This document shows positions 10,331 to 19,086 of a DNA stretch of 64,000 bases, piece by piece. How positions within the stretch are numbered: the stretch's first letter is position 1; the number at the start of each line of letters is the position of its first letter. Made by a program: the position numbers and the translations under genes. This stretch comes from Alphaproteobacteria bacterium (GTDB lineage Bacteria > Pseudomonadota > Alphaproteobacteria > Caulobacterales > Maricaulaceae), in assembly GCA_016124665.1 (NCBI GenBank), contig WGNH01000017.1, positions 1 through 64,000 on the forward strand, read 5' to 3'. The notes under the pieces are model-generated. The model was not told the origin of the DNA. It was given only the letters and a program-made list of their open reading frames with translations, and did no database searches.

Positions 10331-10365
10331 AAAGAAAAACGCCCCGGGCCTCTCGCCCGGAGCGT
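10331..10365 (-). terminator. Rho-independent terminator of rpsT
   Basis: On the minus strand, ACGCTCCGGGC pairs with GCCCGGGGCGT around a five-base loop (one G-T pair), followed by GTTTTTCTTT. It begins 30 bp after the rpsT stop codon and isolates rpsT from dnaA transcription. Confidence 0.88.
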
Positions 10366-10394
10366 CTCCAGATTTCTCATTTTCGCGCGGTGAT

Positions 10395-10661
10395 TTAAGC
10401 GGAAAGCGCTTTCACACGCGCAGACATGCGGGAGATTTTCCGCGAAGCGGTATTCTTGTGGAACACGCCTTTAGTCACGGCGCGCATCATTTCCGATTCC
10501 GCCTTGACCAGAGCCTCGCGGGCCTTGCCGGAATCTCCGGCCGCAATTGCGGTATCGACCTTCTTGATGAAGGTGCGCACGCGCGAGCGGCGTGACTTGT
10601 TGATCGCGGTGCGGCGGGCAATCTTGCGCACCATTTTCTTGGCAGAGGCCGTATTCGCCAT
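10395..10661 (-). CDS. rpsT: 30S ribosomal protein S20
   Basis: An 88-residue, highly basic protein beginning [30 protein letters not shown], the standard S20 start; it binds 16S rRNA in the body of the small subunit. The C-terminal [19 protein letters not shown] is also conserved. It has its own sigma-70 promoter and a strong terminator, and sits next to dnaA as in many alphaproteobacteria. Confidence 0.97.
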   Translation of the reverse strand: MANTASAKKMVRKIARRTAINKSRRSRVRTFIKKVDTAIAAGDSGKAREALVKAESEMMRAVTKGVFHKNTASRKISRMSARVKALSA

Positions 10662-10733
10662 GAAGGTCTGTCCGTTGTCTTTATAATTCTGTGTCTGCGC
10701 GCTCCGGAAAGCCGGATCGCGCGTGAGGCGGGG

Positions 10734-10762
10734 CGTATACTCGTCCGGGCCGCGCCCGTCAA
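10734..10762 (-). promoter_or_regulatory. Sigma-70 promoter of rpsT
   Basis: On the minus strand TTGACG (10762-10757) and TATACG (10739-10734) are separated by exactly 17 bases, with good matches to both consensus boxes. The pair is about 75 bp upstream of the rpsT ATG and just after the enoyl-CoA hydratase stop codon. Confidence 0.65.
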
Positions 10763-10775
10763 CTCTTTGCGCAGG

Positions 10776-11552
10776 CTATTTGTGCTTGAAGTGGGCCGCC
10801 CGCTTCTCGGCAAAGGCCGCCATGCCCTCGCCTTGGTCTTCTGTTGCAAATTGCGACTGGAAAACGCGGCGTTCCCAGCGAACCCCTTCCGCAAGCCCCA
10901 GTTCGAAAGAGCGGTTGATGGCCTCCTTGGTCATCATCGCGATCGGCAGGGATTTGGCAGCAATCGACTCGGCCGCCTCGAGGGCCGTGCTCATCAGATC
11001 ATCCACCGCCACAATGCGGCTGACCAGTCCCGCGCGCTCGGCTTCCTCGGCATCCATCATCCGCCCGGTCAGGCACATGTCCATGGCTTTCGCCTTGCCG
11101 ACAGCCCGCGGAAGGCGTTGCGTGCCACCGGCACCCGGCATCACGCCCAGATTGATCTCAGGCTGACCGAACTTCGCGGTTTCGGAGGCGATGATGAAGT
11201 CGCACATCATGGCAATCTCGCAGCCCCCGCCCAGCGCATATCCCGATACCGCGGCAATGACCGGCTTGCGGAAACGCGCAACCGACTCCCACGTCTTCTC
11301 GAACGGGTCATTCATATAGAGACCGACAAAGTCCTTGCTGACCAGCTCCTTGATATCGGCACCGGCAGCAAACGCCTTTTTCGATCCGGTCAGAACCACG
11401 CAGCCGATATCGGCATCGGCCTCGAACTTCGCCAGCGCGGCCGCCAGCTCGGCTGTCAGCTCATCGCACAGAGCGTTCAGTGCTTCCGGGCGGTCCAGCG
11501 TGATCACGCCGACCCGGCCTTCGGTCTTAACCTGAATTGTTTTATAGCCCAC
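10776..11552 (-). CDS. Enoyl-CoA hydratase (crotonase family)
   Basis: A 258-residue crotonase that adds water to trans-2-enoyl-CoA in fatty acid beta-oxidation. The CoA-binding AAGADIKEL, the oxyanion-hole helix GYALGGGCEIAMMCDF (first catalytic Glu) and PEINLGVMPGAGGTQRL (second Glu) are all present, so it should be a true hydratase. The start is GTG at 11552 with GGAGG six bases upstream. It stands alone upstream of rpsT. Short-chain (crotonyl-CoA) preference is likely from resemblance to EchA/FadB1-type monofunctional enzymes but is inferred. Confidence 0.93.
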   Translation of the reverse strand: MGYKTIQVKTEGRVGVITLDRPEALNALCDELTAELAAALAKFEADADIGCVVLTGSKKAFAAGADIKELVSKDFVGLYMNDPFEKTWESVARFRKPVIAAVSGYALGGGCEIAMMCDFIIASETAKFGQPEINLGVMPGAGGTQRLPRAVGKAKAMDMCLTGRMMDAEEAERAGLVSRIVAVDDLMSTALEAAESIAAKSLPIAMMTKEAINRSFELGLAEGVRWERRVFQSQFATEDQGEGMAAFAEKRAAHFKHK

Positions 11553-11673
11553 GAAAGGCCTCCATCTGAGCGCGGCCTGTCTGCCGCCGGGGTATCGAGC
11601 GCGCCGCTATAACGCATCGGAGGACCGGGGTCACCACCCCGATACCGGTTCGAATTTCATAGCGGCTATGCGG

Positions 11674-12549
11674 TTACGGTCCGGTCACCTCGATCCCGCG
11701 ATCCCGAAGCAGCGAAATCACGCCCTGCTCGCCCGGAAGGTGCCCGGACCCGACGGCGATGAAGACCGTGCCGGCCCCGTCCAGAATATCGGCGATCTCT
11801 TCGGCCCAGCGCTCATTACGCTGGACAATGATAATGTCATGCACTTCCGGCGCATCGCTGCGCATCTGGCCATTCATCACCGCGTCAATGGCGTTCTGGT
11901 CACCCTCGGCCCAGGACGTCACCAGCGTGTCGAGCTGTCCCGGAGCGGTTTCAAAATCCGTCATGGTCTGCTCCAGCAGGCGGACTTCCACATCCTGCGG
12001 CAAGTCGGCAAAGAAGCCGATCTGCTCGTCCACGGTTTCGAAATAGGCCAGTGTTTTCCCCGCCGATTCTGCCATCGGCCACAGCGTGGCTTCCACGCCT
12101 GAATTCGGGTCGAACCCGGACGCGATAATGAAGCCGACACTGAGCTGTATGGTCGCGATCCAGGGCCGGAGCGGCTCGAGCTGGGCGGCGGACGCGCCGA
12201 CCTGGGGGGCAAACGTCTCGATCAGCTCCCAGGTGTCCTCGCTGACCAGTGAGGACAATGTCACGCCGGCCGGGTTCATGGCATTGGCAAACACCGCCTG
12301 CTGCATGGCAGGTGCCTGATCCGGATCGTTCACAGGCGCTTCGAAATAGACCGTATCAGCGGCTTCAAAGGCGGACATCACCTCTTCGGTCTGCCATTCG
12401 ATTCCGGGCCGCAGGATATGCACTGTGCCGAACACATAGATATCGCTGTCTTCATCCTGGATGTGCCACAGCGTGGGATCTGCGGCGGCATTACTCGTCA
12501 ACAGCGCGGCGGATGCAAATCCGCACAAAAATGTCCCGATCAATTTCAT
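11674..12549 (-). CDS. TraB/GumN family exported protein
   Basis: The 291-residue product has a clear signal peptide (MKLIGTFLCGFASAALLTSNAAA) and then the family pattern: VFGTVHILRPG with the first GxxH-type motif (residues 41-44) and near the C-terminus AVGSGHLPGEQGVISLLRDRG with the second. The family includes the pheromone-shutdown TraB and Tiki metalloproteases; those motifs provide metal ligands, so a periplasmic metal-dependent peptidase is possible but unproven. The signal-peptide ATG (12549) is preferred to one 66 bp upstream. It is a single gene between mutM and the enoyl-CoA hydratase gene on the same strand. Confidence 0.85.
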   Translation of the reverse strand: MKLIGTFLCGFASAALLTSNAAADPTLWHIQDEDSDIYVFGTVHILRPGIEWQTEEVMSAFEAADTVYFEAPVNDPDQAPAMQQAVFANAMNPAGVTLSSLVSEDTWELIETFAPQVGASAAQLEPLRPWIATIQLSVGFIIASGFDPNSGVEATLWPMAESAGKTLAYFETVDEQIGFFADLPQDVEVRLLEQTMTDFETAPGQLDTLVTSWAEGDQNAIDAVMNGQMRSDAPEVHDIIIVQRNERWAEEIADILDGAGTVFIAVGSGHLPGEQGVISLLRDRGIEVTGP

Positions 12550-12649
12550 TTCATTCTCCAGTCCTGAAAGACGTTTCCGGCCAGTTTCGGTTTTTATTGC
12601 CTTCCTGGCGGACAAAGCCTACCGGGAACAGGCAGACCGCCGTCTCCCC

Positions 12650-13513
12650 CTATCGCTGACAAGTCGGGCAGAAAAATGTCGACCGCCCGGATTGCACGAT
12701 ACGCATGATCTTTCCGCCGCATTCCGGTGACAAACAGGCTTCTCCTTCACGGCCATAAGCCCGGAAGGCATGCTGGAAATACCCCAGCTCGCCCTCCGCC
12801 GAGGCGAAATCCTTGAGGCTGGATCCGCCAGCGGCGATGGCGTCGTCTATGACCTGCCGCACCGCCAGAGCGAGCCTGTCGGCACGTTTCGGACCCAGCG
12901 TCCCGGCCAGGCGCCGCGGCGACAGACCGGCCCGGTGCAGCGCCTCGCAGACATAGATATTTCCCAGCCCCGCCACGACGCGCTGATCCAGCAATGCGGC
13001 TTTCAGCGGCGTTTTCTTGCCCTTCAAACGCGATTGCAGGAAGGGACCGGAAAAAGCATTGGAATTCGGCTCCGGTCCGAGCTCCGCCAGAAACGGCACC
13101 GACTCTTCCGCTTCTGTGGGAAACAGTGTCATGAAGCCGAAGCGGCGGGGGTCATTGAATACGATCCGAGCGCCGTCCTCCATGTCGAACACGACATGAT
13201 CGTGTTTTTCCGACGTTCCGGGCGCATGGGCAAAATCGCCGGGCTTCACGGCCCGGTCCGGCAAATGGATCGTGAACCGGCCCGACATGCCCAGATGGGC
13301 CAGCAGGGTTTCGCCGTTTTCCAGCCGAAGGAGAAGATACTTGGCCCGCCGGTCCAGCCGCTCGACCCGCACACCGGTCAACCGCCCGGCAAACCGGTCC
13401 GGAAACGGAAAGCGCAAATCCGGGCGGCGGTTTTCCGCCCGCTCGATCACGCGCCCTTCCATGACCGGGGCCAGCCCCCGGCGGACGGTTTCAACTTCTG
13501 GAAGCTCGGGCAT
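12650..13513 (-). CDS. mutM: Formamidopyrimidine-DNA glycosylase
   Basis: A 287-residue base-excision repair enzyme that removes 8-oxoguanine and FaPy lesions and nicks the abasic site. The catalytic N-terminus [14 protein letters not shown] is intact (Pro2 nucleophile, Glu3). The middle has the helix-two-turn-helix region ([21 protein letters not shown]) and the C-terminus a zinc finger ([10 protein letters not shown] ... FFCPTCQR). It is divergent, by only 28 bp, from the AT-rich orphan gene that follows, so that gene's promoter must overlap the 5' end of mutM. Confidence 0.97.
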   Translation of the reverse strand: MPELPEVETVRRGLAPVMEGRVIERAENRRPDLRFPFPDRFAGRLTGVRVERLDRRAKYLLLRLENGETLLAHLGMSGRFTIHLPDRAVKPGDFAHAPGTSEKHDHVVFDMEDGARIVFNDPRRFGFMTLFPTEAEESVPFLAELGPEPNSNAFSGPFLQSRLKGKKTPLKAALLDQRVVAGLGNIYVCEALHRAGLSPRRLAGTLGPKRADRLALAVRQVIDDAIAAGGSSLKDFASAEGELGYFQHAFRAYGREGEACLSPECGGKIMRIVQSGRSTFFCPTCQR

Positions 13514-13541
13514 ACTCTCTCTATCCTACTAGGAGATTCTT

Positions 13542-14102
13542 ATGCAGAGAAATATTGACCTACAAAAGCTGGAATTCAGCACCGTTAAGTCCCTGAAAGA
13601 GCTACATAGCCGATGGTCTGAATTCGATAGTGGTAATTGGAGTGAAAGCGAATGGACGAAGAGGGTTATTGTCGCCATAGACGATGCCTGCAAAAACACG
13701 GCGACTAAACTTTCTGGATACAGGCACTGGTTTGGATTCAAAGGGGCCGAGCGATCCAATAGCTCTGCAGGCGAGTGGTTGTTTGATTATAGTTGGCGGG
13801 CATTTCGTCTTACTGAAGACCCGTGGCGATGGGAATTGCTGTCAGTTCCCGTTATTGCAGAGTGCGAGTGGCAATTGGGTCAGGAGCACATCAGCGACGA
13901 TCTAACCAAAGTGTTAATTGGCTCAGCCGAGTTAGGCATTTTCATCCACCAAGCATGTGAGGGCACGCAATCCTACATCCTCGATCAAGTGTTGGCATTG
14001 AGGAACAAGGGGCCAGAGCGGATGCTAATTGCCTGTTGGAGCACAGAAGGGTTTCAATTCACCTCCTTTGATCGATCAGCAAATGTTCGTCGATTTAAAT
14101 GA
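13542..14102 (+). CDS. Unknown protein, possible PD-(D/E)XK nuclease-like fold; AT-rich orphan
   Basis: The 186-residue product is not a family I can name. The middle reads EWLFDYSWRAF, then LLSVPVIAECEWQLG, then DDLTKVLIGSAELGIFI. An acidic residue after a beta-strand, an ExE motif at the end of the next strand, and a downstream helix followed by a hydrophobic strand is the arrangement of PD-(D/E)XK nucleases, though the usual E-x-K lysine is replaced by Glu. Base composition (well under 50% GC by eye) and codon use differ from all its neighbours, pointing to recent transfer. AGGAG lies six bases before the ATG. It splits mutM and ubiE, and no partner gene is present. Confidence 0.75.
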   Translation: MQRNIDLQKLEFSTVKSLKELHSRWSEFDSGNWSESEWTKRVIVAIDDACKNTATKLSGYRHWFGFKGAERSNSSAGEWLFDYSWRAFRLTEDPWRWELLSVPVIAECEWQLGQEHISDDLTKVLIGSAELGIFIHQACEGTQSYILDQVLALRNKGPERMLIACWSTEGFQFTSFDRSANVRRFK

Positions 14103-14155
14103 TTGGCACTTCACCGCATTCCCGTTGATAGAGAATTGCCCTATCTTCCGTTCCC

Positions 14156-14923
14156 ATGACCGAACCGCAATCAGAAACCGCATCCTTCGGCTTCAGGGAT
14201 GTTCCGAAAACCGAGAAGGCCTCGCTGGTGCGCGGCGTCTTCGACCGGTCCGCGCGCAAATATGATCTGATGAATGATCTGATGTCTCTGGGCATTCATC
14301 GCGCCTGGAAGGACATGACAATCGAGCGCGCCAGCCCGCAGCCCGGACACAAGCTGATCGATGTGGCCGGCGGCACCGGTGATCTCGCCCGGGCTTTCGT
14401 GGCAAAAGCTGAACAGCGCCGCAAGCTGCGCGGCGGTCCCCCCGCCACCGCCATTGTCACCGATATCAACGAGCAGATGTTGCTGGCCGGCCTCAAACGC
14501 GGCGATGCCGATCATCTGACCTGGACGGTCGGGAATGCGGAATGCCTGCCCTTTGACGACAAGAGCGCCGATTGCGTGACCATTGCCTTCGGGATTCGCA
14601 ATGTAACCGACCGGATCGCCGCCCTGAGGGAAATGCGCCGCGTCCTGAAACCGGCCGGCCGCTTCCTGTGCCTGGAATTCTCGCGCCCGACCACACGGGC
14701 GCTGGAGCGCATCTATGATGCCTGGTCATTCAATGCGATCCCGGTTCTGGGCGAGAAAATCGCGCAGGACCGTGACAGCTATCAGTATCTGGTCGAATCC
14801 ATCCGCCGCTTTCCACACCAGGAAGCCTTTGCGGCAGAGCTCCGTGAGGCCGGTTTCGGACAGGTCTCCGTGACCAATTTTTCCGGCGGAATCGCCGCGC
14901 TCCACACCGGCTGGCGGATTTAA
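14156..14923 (+). CDS. ubiE: Demethylmenaquinone/ubiquinone methyltransferase UbiE
   Basis: A class I SAM methyltransferase (255 residues) performing the C-methylation step of ubiquinone (and menaquinone) synthesis. Features include [28 protein letters not shown] motif [13 protein letters not shown], and the signature [33 protein letters not shown]. The C-terminal [17 protein letters not shown] is also conserved. ubiB, whose product helps in the same pathway, lies 2.1 kb downstream on the same strand; in related bacteria the two are adjacent, and here the sigma-factor cassette is inserted between them. Confidence 0.96.
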   Translation: MTEPQSETASFGFRDVPKTEKASLVRGVFDRSARKYDLMNDLMSLGIHRAWKDMTIERASPQPGHKLIDVAGGTGDLARAFVAKAEQRRKLRGGPPATAIVTDINEQMLLAGLKRGDADHLTWTVGNAECLPFDDKSADCVTIAFGIRNVTDRIAALREMRRVLKPAGRFLCLEFSRPTTRALERIYDAWSFNAIPVLGEKIAQDRDSYQYLVESIRRFPHQEAFAAELREAGFGQVSVTNFSGGIAALHTGWRI

Positions 14924-14934
14924 TTTCACCTGCC

Positions 14935-14961
14935 TGTCGAAATCGGGAAAACTCATCCGTC
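14935..14961 (+). promoter_or_regulatory. Candidate ECF42-type promoter
   Basis: TGTCGA (14935-14940), 17 bases, CGTC (14958-14961), 44 bp before the first DGPF gene. This fits the promoter reported for ECF42 sigma factors (TGTCGA at -35, CG(A/T)C at -10) as I remember it. The position directly ahead of the DGPF-DGPF-sigma operon suggests autoregulation. Confidence 0.6.
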
Positions 14962-15004
14962 TTGAAGCTGACCGGGATATCCGGCCACCTTCAAACGGGA
15001 GAGC

Positions 15005-15358
15005 ATGATGCAATACGCAATACTGTTTTATGAGAGCGCCGAGGATTTTGCCGCAAGGCAGGATCCCGCCCGCGCGGATTACTGGCAGGGATGGGCATCC
15101 TACAGCGGCACGATTGGTCAGTCGGGCAAGCTGGCCGGCGGGGCCGCCCTGCAGGGACCGGAAACCGGCGCAACGCTGAAAGCCGGCACGGTGCAGGACG
15201 GGCCCTATGCCGACACCAAGGAGCAATTGGGCGGATTCTTCATGGTCGAGGCCGACAGTCTGGAAGAGGCGCTGGAAATCGCAGCCCGGGCCCCGACGGC
15301 CGGAACCGGAGCTGTTGAAGTCCGCCCGGTTTTACCCATGACACAAGGGGAGGGCTGA
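15005..15358 (+). CDS. YCII/DGPF-domain protein, ECF42 partner (first copy)
   Basis: A 117-residue dimeric alpha-beta barrel (YCII-related) protein starting MMQYAILFYES. The motif TVQDGPYADTKEQLGGFFMVEADSLEEALEIAARAP is the DGPF-type signature in Actinobacteria and Proteobacteria. Such proteins are encoded beside ECF42 sigma factors; their biochemical function is unknown. GGGAGAG precedes the start. The next gene is a paralogue starting three bases after its stop, so the pair is a tandem duplication in one operon. Confidence 0.88.
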   Translation: MMQYAILFYESAEDFAARQDPARADYWQGWASYSGTIGQSGKLAGGAALQGPETGATLKAGTVQDGPYADTKEQLGGFFMVEADSLEEALEIAARAPTAGTGAVEVRPVLPMTQGEG

Positions 15359-15361
15359 GCC

Positions 15362-15703
15362 ATGCAATTCATGTTGTTGTTGCACGATGACGAAGCGGCC
15401 TGGATGAGCCTTCCCGAAGACCGGCAGATGGCAATTGTCGGCGAATACATGGCTTATTCCGATGCCTTGCAGAAGGCCGGCGCTTTCGTGTCGGGCGCGC
15501 CGCTTGATCCTGCAGGGTCGGCGAAAATCGTCACCGGCTCCGGAATACAGGACGGTCCCTACGCTGACACCAAGGAGCAGCTGGGCGGCTTCTATCTGAT
15601 CGAGGCCACCTCCATGGAAGAAGCGGTGGAATGGGCCGGCAAATGCCCGGCGGCAAAAACCGGCAAGGTCGAGGTCCGGCCCGTCCCGGACTATGGCGGA
15701 TAG
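15362..15703 (+). CDS. YCII/DGPF-domain protein, ECF42 partner (second copy)
   Basis: 113 residues starting MQFMLLLHDDEAAWMSLPED. It shares the motif IQDGPYADTKEQLGGFYLIEATSMEEAVEWAGKCP with its upstream neighbour, differing elsewhere, so the duplication is old. It also keeps the EVRPVPDYGG tail usual for the family. It ends 11 bp inside the sigma factor gene, tying translation of the two together. Role inferred: accessory or effector protein of the ECF42 response. Confidence 0.88.
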   Translation: MQFMLLLHDDEAAWMSLPEDRQMAIVGEYMAYSDALQKAGAFVSGAPLDPAGSAKIVTGSGIQDGPYADTKEQLGGFYLIEATSMEEAVEWAGKCPAAKTGKVEVRPVPDYGG

Positions 15704-16925
15704 GCCCTTGCAGGATCCGGCCCGGCGGGCGGCAGAATCCGCTGTGCGCAATGCCTATGGCCGGATCCTCGCTTTGCTCGCCATCCGCAGCGGCAATCTT
15801 GCCATCGCCGAGGATGCGCTGGCCGAAGCGCTTGCCCGCGCTCTGGTGGCCTGGCCGCAATCGGGCGTGCCGGAAAAACCGGAAGCCTGGCTGCTGACCA
15901 CGGCCCGCCATCTCGTGATCGACACGGCGCGGAAAAAATCAACCGAGGCGTCGCGGAAAGCGGACGTGCGGCTTCTCCTCGAGGAAAGCGAGGCCGAGAT
16001 GATGGCCGGGGACAGCCTTCCCGATGAACGCCTGAAACTGCTCTTTGTCTGCACGCATCCGGCCATCGAGCCGGGCATGCAGGCTCCGCTCATGCTCCAG
16101 ACCGTGCTGGGACTCGACGCCGCCCGGATTGCGAGTGCCTTTCTGGTCCGCCCCGCCACGATGAGCCAGCGGCTGGTCCGGCAGAAATCAGCCCTGAAAA
16201 TGGGCGGGATCGGGTTCGAGGTTCCAGGCAGGGAGGAATGGCCGGACCGGCTGAACGCCGTCCTGCAGGCCATTTACGGGGCCTATAACGCCGGTTGGGA
16301 GGACCATGCCAACGCCTCCCTTGCCGAAGAAGCCCTGTTTCTCGCCACCCTTGTCAATCAATTGCTGCCCTATGAAGCCGAGGCGGCGGGCCTCATGTCG
16401 CTCATTCTGCATTGCGAAGCCCGGCGCGATGCCCGGCGCGATGCGGCAGGCCGGTTTGTCCCGCTGGACCGGCAGGATCCGGCCGGCTGGAACGCGGCCA
16501 GGATTGCCGAGGCCGAACGCGTGCTCGGCACAGCCCTGCGGATGGGAAATATCGGACGCTTCCAGCTTGAAGCGGCCCTGCAGTCCGTTCACGCTGCCCG
16601 CAGGATCACCGGGCAAACGGACTGGGCCTCCATCCTCGCCATTTACGATCGGTTGATTGCGGTCAGCCCGGCCCTGGGCGCGATGGTCGGCCGGGCGGCG
16701 GCGATCGGCCGGGTCCTGTCGCCGGAAGCCGGGCTTGAAGCGCTCGACAGCCTGCCCGGTGACCGCGTGGCACAATATCAGCCCTACTGGGCCACACGGG
16801 CACATCTGAAAGCGCTCATGGGCAGCACATCAGCAGCACAGAAAGCCTACCGTATGGCCATCGGACTGACATCGGATTCCGCTGTCCGGAATTTTCTCCT
16901 GACGCAATTGGCGCAGCTGGGGTGA
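15693..16925 (+). CDS. RNA polymerase sigma factor, ECF42 type with C-terminal TPR-like extension
   Basis: The 410-residue protein is twice the size of a usual ECF sigma. The N-terminus is a sigma-2 region (AEDALAEALARALVAW ... EAWLLTTARHLVIDTARKK), then a sigma-4 helix-turn-helix (LGLDAARIASAFLVRPATMSQRLVRQK). About 230 C-terminal residues follow, with AVLQAIYGAYNAGWE and helical repeats consistent with the TPR-like DUF6596 domain of the ECF42 group. No anti-sigma gene is adjacent; in ECF42 the extension is thought to take over control. It recruits RNA polymerase to specific promoters, probably including its own operon. A small duplication (RRDARRDA) occurs mid-protein. Confidence 0.9.
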   Translation: MADRPLQDPARRAAESAVRNAYGRILALLAIRSGNLAIAEDALAEALARALVAWPQSGVPEKPEAWLLTTARHLVIDTARKKSTEASRKADVRLLLEESEAEMMAGDSLPDERLKLLFVCTHPAIEPGMQAPLMLQTVLGLDAARIASAFLVRPATMSQRLVRQKSALKMGGIGFEVPGREEWPDRLNAVLQAIYGAYNAGWEDHANASLAEEALFLATLVNQLLPYEAEAAGLMSLILHCEARRDARRDAAGRFVPLDRQDPAGWNAARIAEAERVLGTALRMGNIGRFQLEAALQSVHAARRITGQTDWASILAIYDRLIAVSPALGAMVGRAAAIGRVLSPEAGLEALDSLPGDRVAQYQPYWATRAHLKALMGSTSAAQKAYRMAIGLTSDSAVRNFLLTQLAQLG

Positions 16926-16964
16926 TTGACCTGAAAAATGTACCGGACCCGGCCGCTGCGACCG

Positions 16965-16991
16965 CATAGCGCGCTCGCCATGAGCGCTATG
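16965..16991. repeat. 8-bp inverted repeat between the sigma factor gene and ubiB
   Basis: CATAGCGC, 11 bases, GCGCTATG: perfect arms. No T-run follows, so it is not an evident terminator. It lies 21 bp before the ubiB ATG and could be a dyad operator or only an mRNA hairpin. Confidence 0.45.
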
Positions 16992-17012
16992 GCGCATTAA
17001 ACCTCACCCGCA

Positions 17013-18581
17013 ATGTTCAGAACCCTCATCTCCCTTGGCCGGCTTGCCCGGGCCGGATTCACGCTGGCGCGCCATGACGCCATCTTTCCGCGCGAATACC
17101 AGGAGAAATTTCCGCCCTTAGTGAAAACCCTTGCGGCTTTCACACGCCTTTTTTCGCGCCGCGGTGAAGCGGAAAACCCCGGCGAAAGACTGGCCCGCGC
17201 CCTGGAAAAGCTTGGCCCCTCCTATGTGAAACTGGGACAGGTGCTCGCCACACGGGCCGATGTGGTCGGTCAGCGTTTAGCGCGCGGCCTGTCACGCCTG
17301 CAGGATCAGATGCCCGCCTTCGACCAGAAGACCGCTATTGCCACGCTGGAATACGAGCTGGGTGGTAAACTGTCTGACTGGTTCACCAGCTTTGATTCAC
17401 CGGTCAACGCGGCATCGGTCGCGCAGGTTCACCGAGCCACGACCACGGATGGCCGCGATGTAGCCGTTAAAATCCTCCGGCCCGGAATTGAAGCCCGGCT
17501 GGAAAAAGATATTCGTGCCATGCGATTGGGCGCGAAGCTGGTTCAACGTTTTGTTCCTGCCGCGAAGCGCCTCGAGCCGGTGAAATTCGTCGACACCGTG
17601 GCCCGCGCCACAGAACTTGAAACCGACCTTCGTCTCGAAGCCGCCGCAGCCAGCGAGCTCGCAGAATCAGCGTCTCTGGCGGATAATTACCGGGTTCCCG
17701 ATGTCGATTGGGAACGCTCGGCCAAGCGGGTTCTGACCACCAACTGGATTGACGGCATACCCCTCACCGACCCGGACAGGATTGAGACGGCGGGAATTGA
17801 CCGGGCCGCTTTGGCCAACACGCTGACGCGCGCCTTTCTGACCACAGCGATGGAAACCGGTGTCTTCCACGCCGACATGCATGCCGGCAACCTCTTCGCC
17901 GACAAGGACGGCAATCTCTGGGCGGTTGATTTCGGCATTATGGGCCGCATCGGCCGTGAGGAAAGGCGGTTTCTGGCGCTGATCCTGCACGGCTTCCTGA
18001 CCCGTGACTACAAGGGTGCCGCCGAAGCTCATTTCAATGCGGGCTATGTCCCGCCCCGTCATTCGATTGATGATTTTGCCTCCGCCCTGCGTGCGGTCGG
18101 CGAGCCCATTTTTGGCAAGAGAGCGGACGAAGTGCCGATGAGCCGTGTCCTCCTGCAGCTGTTCGAGATCACGGATCTGTTTGACATGCACCTCAGGCCC
18201 GAACTGATTCTGTTGCAGAAAACCATGGTCCAGTCAGAAGGTGTGGCGCGCATCCTCAATCCGCAACACGACATGTGGGCGGCCTCCGCCCCGGTGGTCG
18301 AGAAATGGATGAAGCGCGAACTGGGACCGGAAGGCATGACGCTCGATTTCATTGAGGACCTGAAGCGGCTGCGGGCCAGCGTCCGGCGTTTGCCGGATGC
18401 CATCGAGGACTGGGCCGAGGCCGGAGCCCGGCTGCGCAGCGGCGAAATCAAGCTGGACGATGCCAGCTTGAACCGCCTCGCCGGTCATCAACGCAAGGGC
18501 CGGTTCTGGCGCTGGTTCGGCTATGGCATTCTGGCCATGGCCGCCGGTGCAGCTGGTGCCAGCCTCATCGCCTTTTTCTAG
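17013..18581 (+). CDS. ubiB: Ubiquinone biosynthesis regulatory protein kinase-like UbiB
   Basis: A 522-residue ABC1/ADCK-type atypical kinase needed for ubiquinone synthesis, likely by extracting lipid intermediates from the membrane. Visible motifs: YVKLGQVLATRADVVG (KxGQ motif), VAVKILRPGIE (catalytic Lys), HADMHAGNLF (catalytic loop) and AVDFGIMGRIG (metal-binding DFG). The end of the protein has a hydrophobic membrane anchor (GILAMAAGAAGASLIAFF). Its TAG stop overlaps the stop codon of the opposing MAPEG gene (CTAG 18578-18581). Confidence 0.95.
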   Translation: MFRTLISLGRLARAGFTLARHDAIFPREYQEKFPPLVKTLAAFTRLFSRRGEAENPGERLARALEKLGPSYVKLGQVLATRADVVGQRLARGLSRLQDQMPAFDQKTAIATLEYELGGKLSDWFTSFDSPVNAASVAQVHRATTTDGRDVAVKILRPGIEARLEKDIRAMRLGAKLVQRFVPAAKRLEPVKFVDTVARATELETDLRLEAAAASELAESASLADNYRVPDVDWERSAKRVLTTNWIDGIPLTDPDRIETAGIDRAALANTLTRAFLTTAMETGVFHADMHAGNLFADKDGNLWAVDFGIMGRIGREERRFLALILHGFLTRDYKGAAEAHFNAGYVPPRHSIDDFASALRAVGEPIFGKRADEVPMSRVLLQLFEITDLFDMHLRPELILLQKTMVQSEGVARILNPQHDMWAASAPVVEKWMKRELGPEGMTLDFIEDLKRLRASVRRLPDAIEDWAEAGARLRSGEIKLDDASLNRLAGHQRKGRFWRWFGYGILAMAAGAAGASLIAFF

Positions 18582-18988
18582 AGCGAGAGCAGGAAATTTA
18601 CCCACATCACCGCCAGCACGATGGCGGAGATGCGGTGAACCAGAAACCGCAGGCCCAGCGCGTTGATCGTTATATGGATCAGCGTGTGCAGGAAGCGCAG
18701 CCCGACAAATACCCAGGCCAGTGTCAGTTGCAGCCCGGACACATCGATCTGCCCGGCAAGGTGAAAAGCCACCAGCGCATAGAACAAGACCGGCAGTTCC
18801 AGCAAATTGACCAGATTGCGCCCCGCATTGCCGATATAGGCAGGCGGGGGCGGACCGGTTTTGGTCAGCGAATAATCCTTCGACAATTCGCCTCGAGCAT
18901 TGGCAATGACCCCGAGAACCGTCAGCAGAAAATAGACAAAAAGGGTGAGCAGGGCGAGCGCCGCTGCAGCATGAAGAATGGATGGCAT
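18578..18988 (-). CDS. MAPEG family membrane protein
   Basis: A 136-residue protein with four hydrophobic segments. The loop after the second part, PPAYIGNAGRNLVNLLELPVLFYALV, resembles the MAPEG (membrane-associated eicosanoid/glutathione metabolism) motif with E/N/R residues that bind glutathione, and WVFVGLRFLHTLIHITIN is the second hallmark. Bacterial members may be glutathione transferases or peroxidases. It is a single gene convergent with ubiB and divergent from coaC. Confidence 0.85.
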   Translation of the reverse strand: MPSILHAAAALALLTLFVYFLLTVLGVIANARGELSKDYSLTKTGPPPPAYIGNAGRNLVNLLELPVLFYALVAFHLAGQIDVSGLQLTLAWVFVGLRFLHTLIHITINALGLRFLVHRISAIVLAVMWVNFLLSL

Positions 18989-19086
18989 GATATCCTCCCC
19001 GATCCGGTCACGAACAAGGCTAGCGCGCTTTGCCCTCCACCTGCGAGCAAAAACGCGCTAGGAGACGCATGGATCTGGAGGCCGGC

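Noticed and set aside
10120-10380. 86-codon open frame on the minus strand in the dnaA leader
   Set aside because: It spans the rpsT terminator, has no recognisable domain or Shine-Dalgarno, and its codon use is random; it is a chance frame.
16965-16991. Terminator between the sigma factor gene and ubiB
   Set aside because: The dyad lacks a T-run on either strand; kept only as an inverted repeat.
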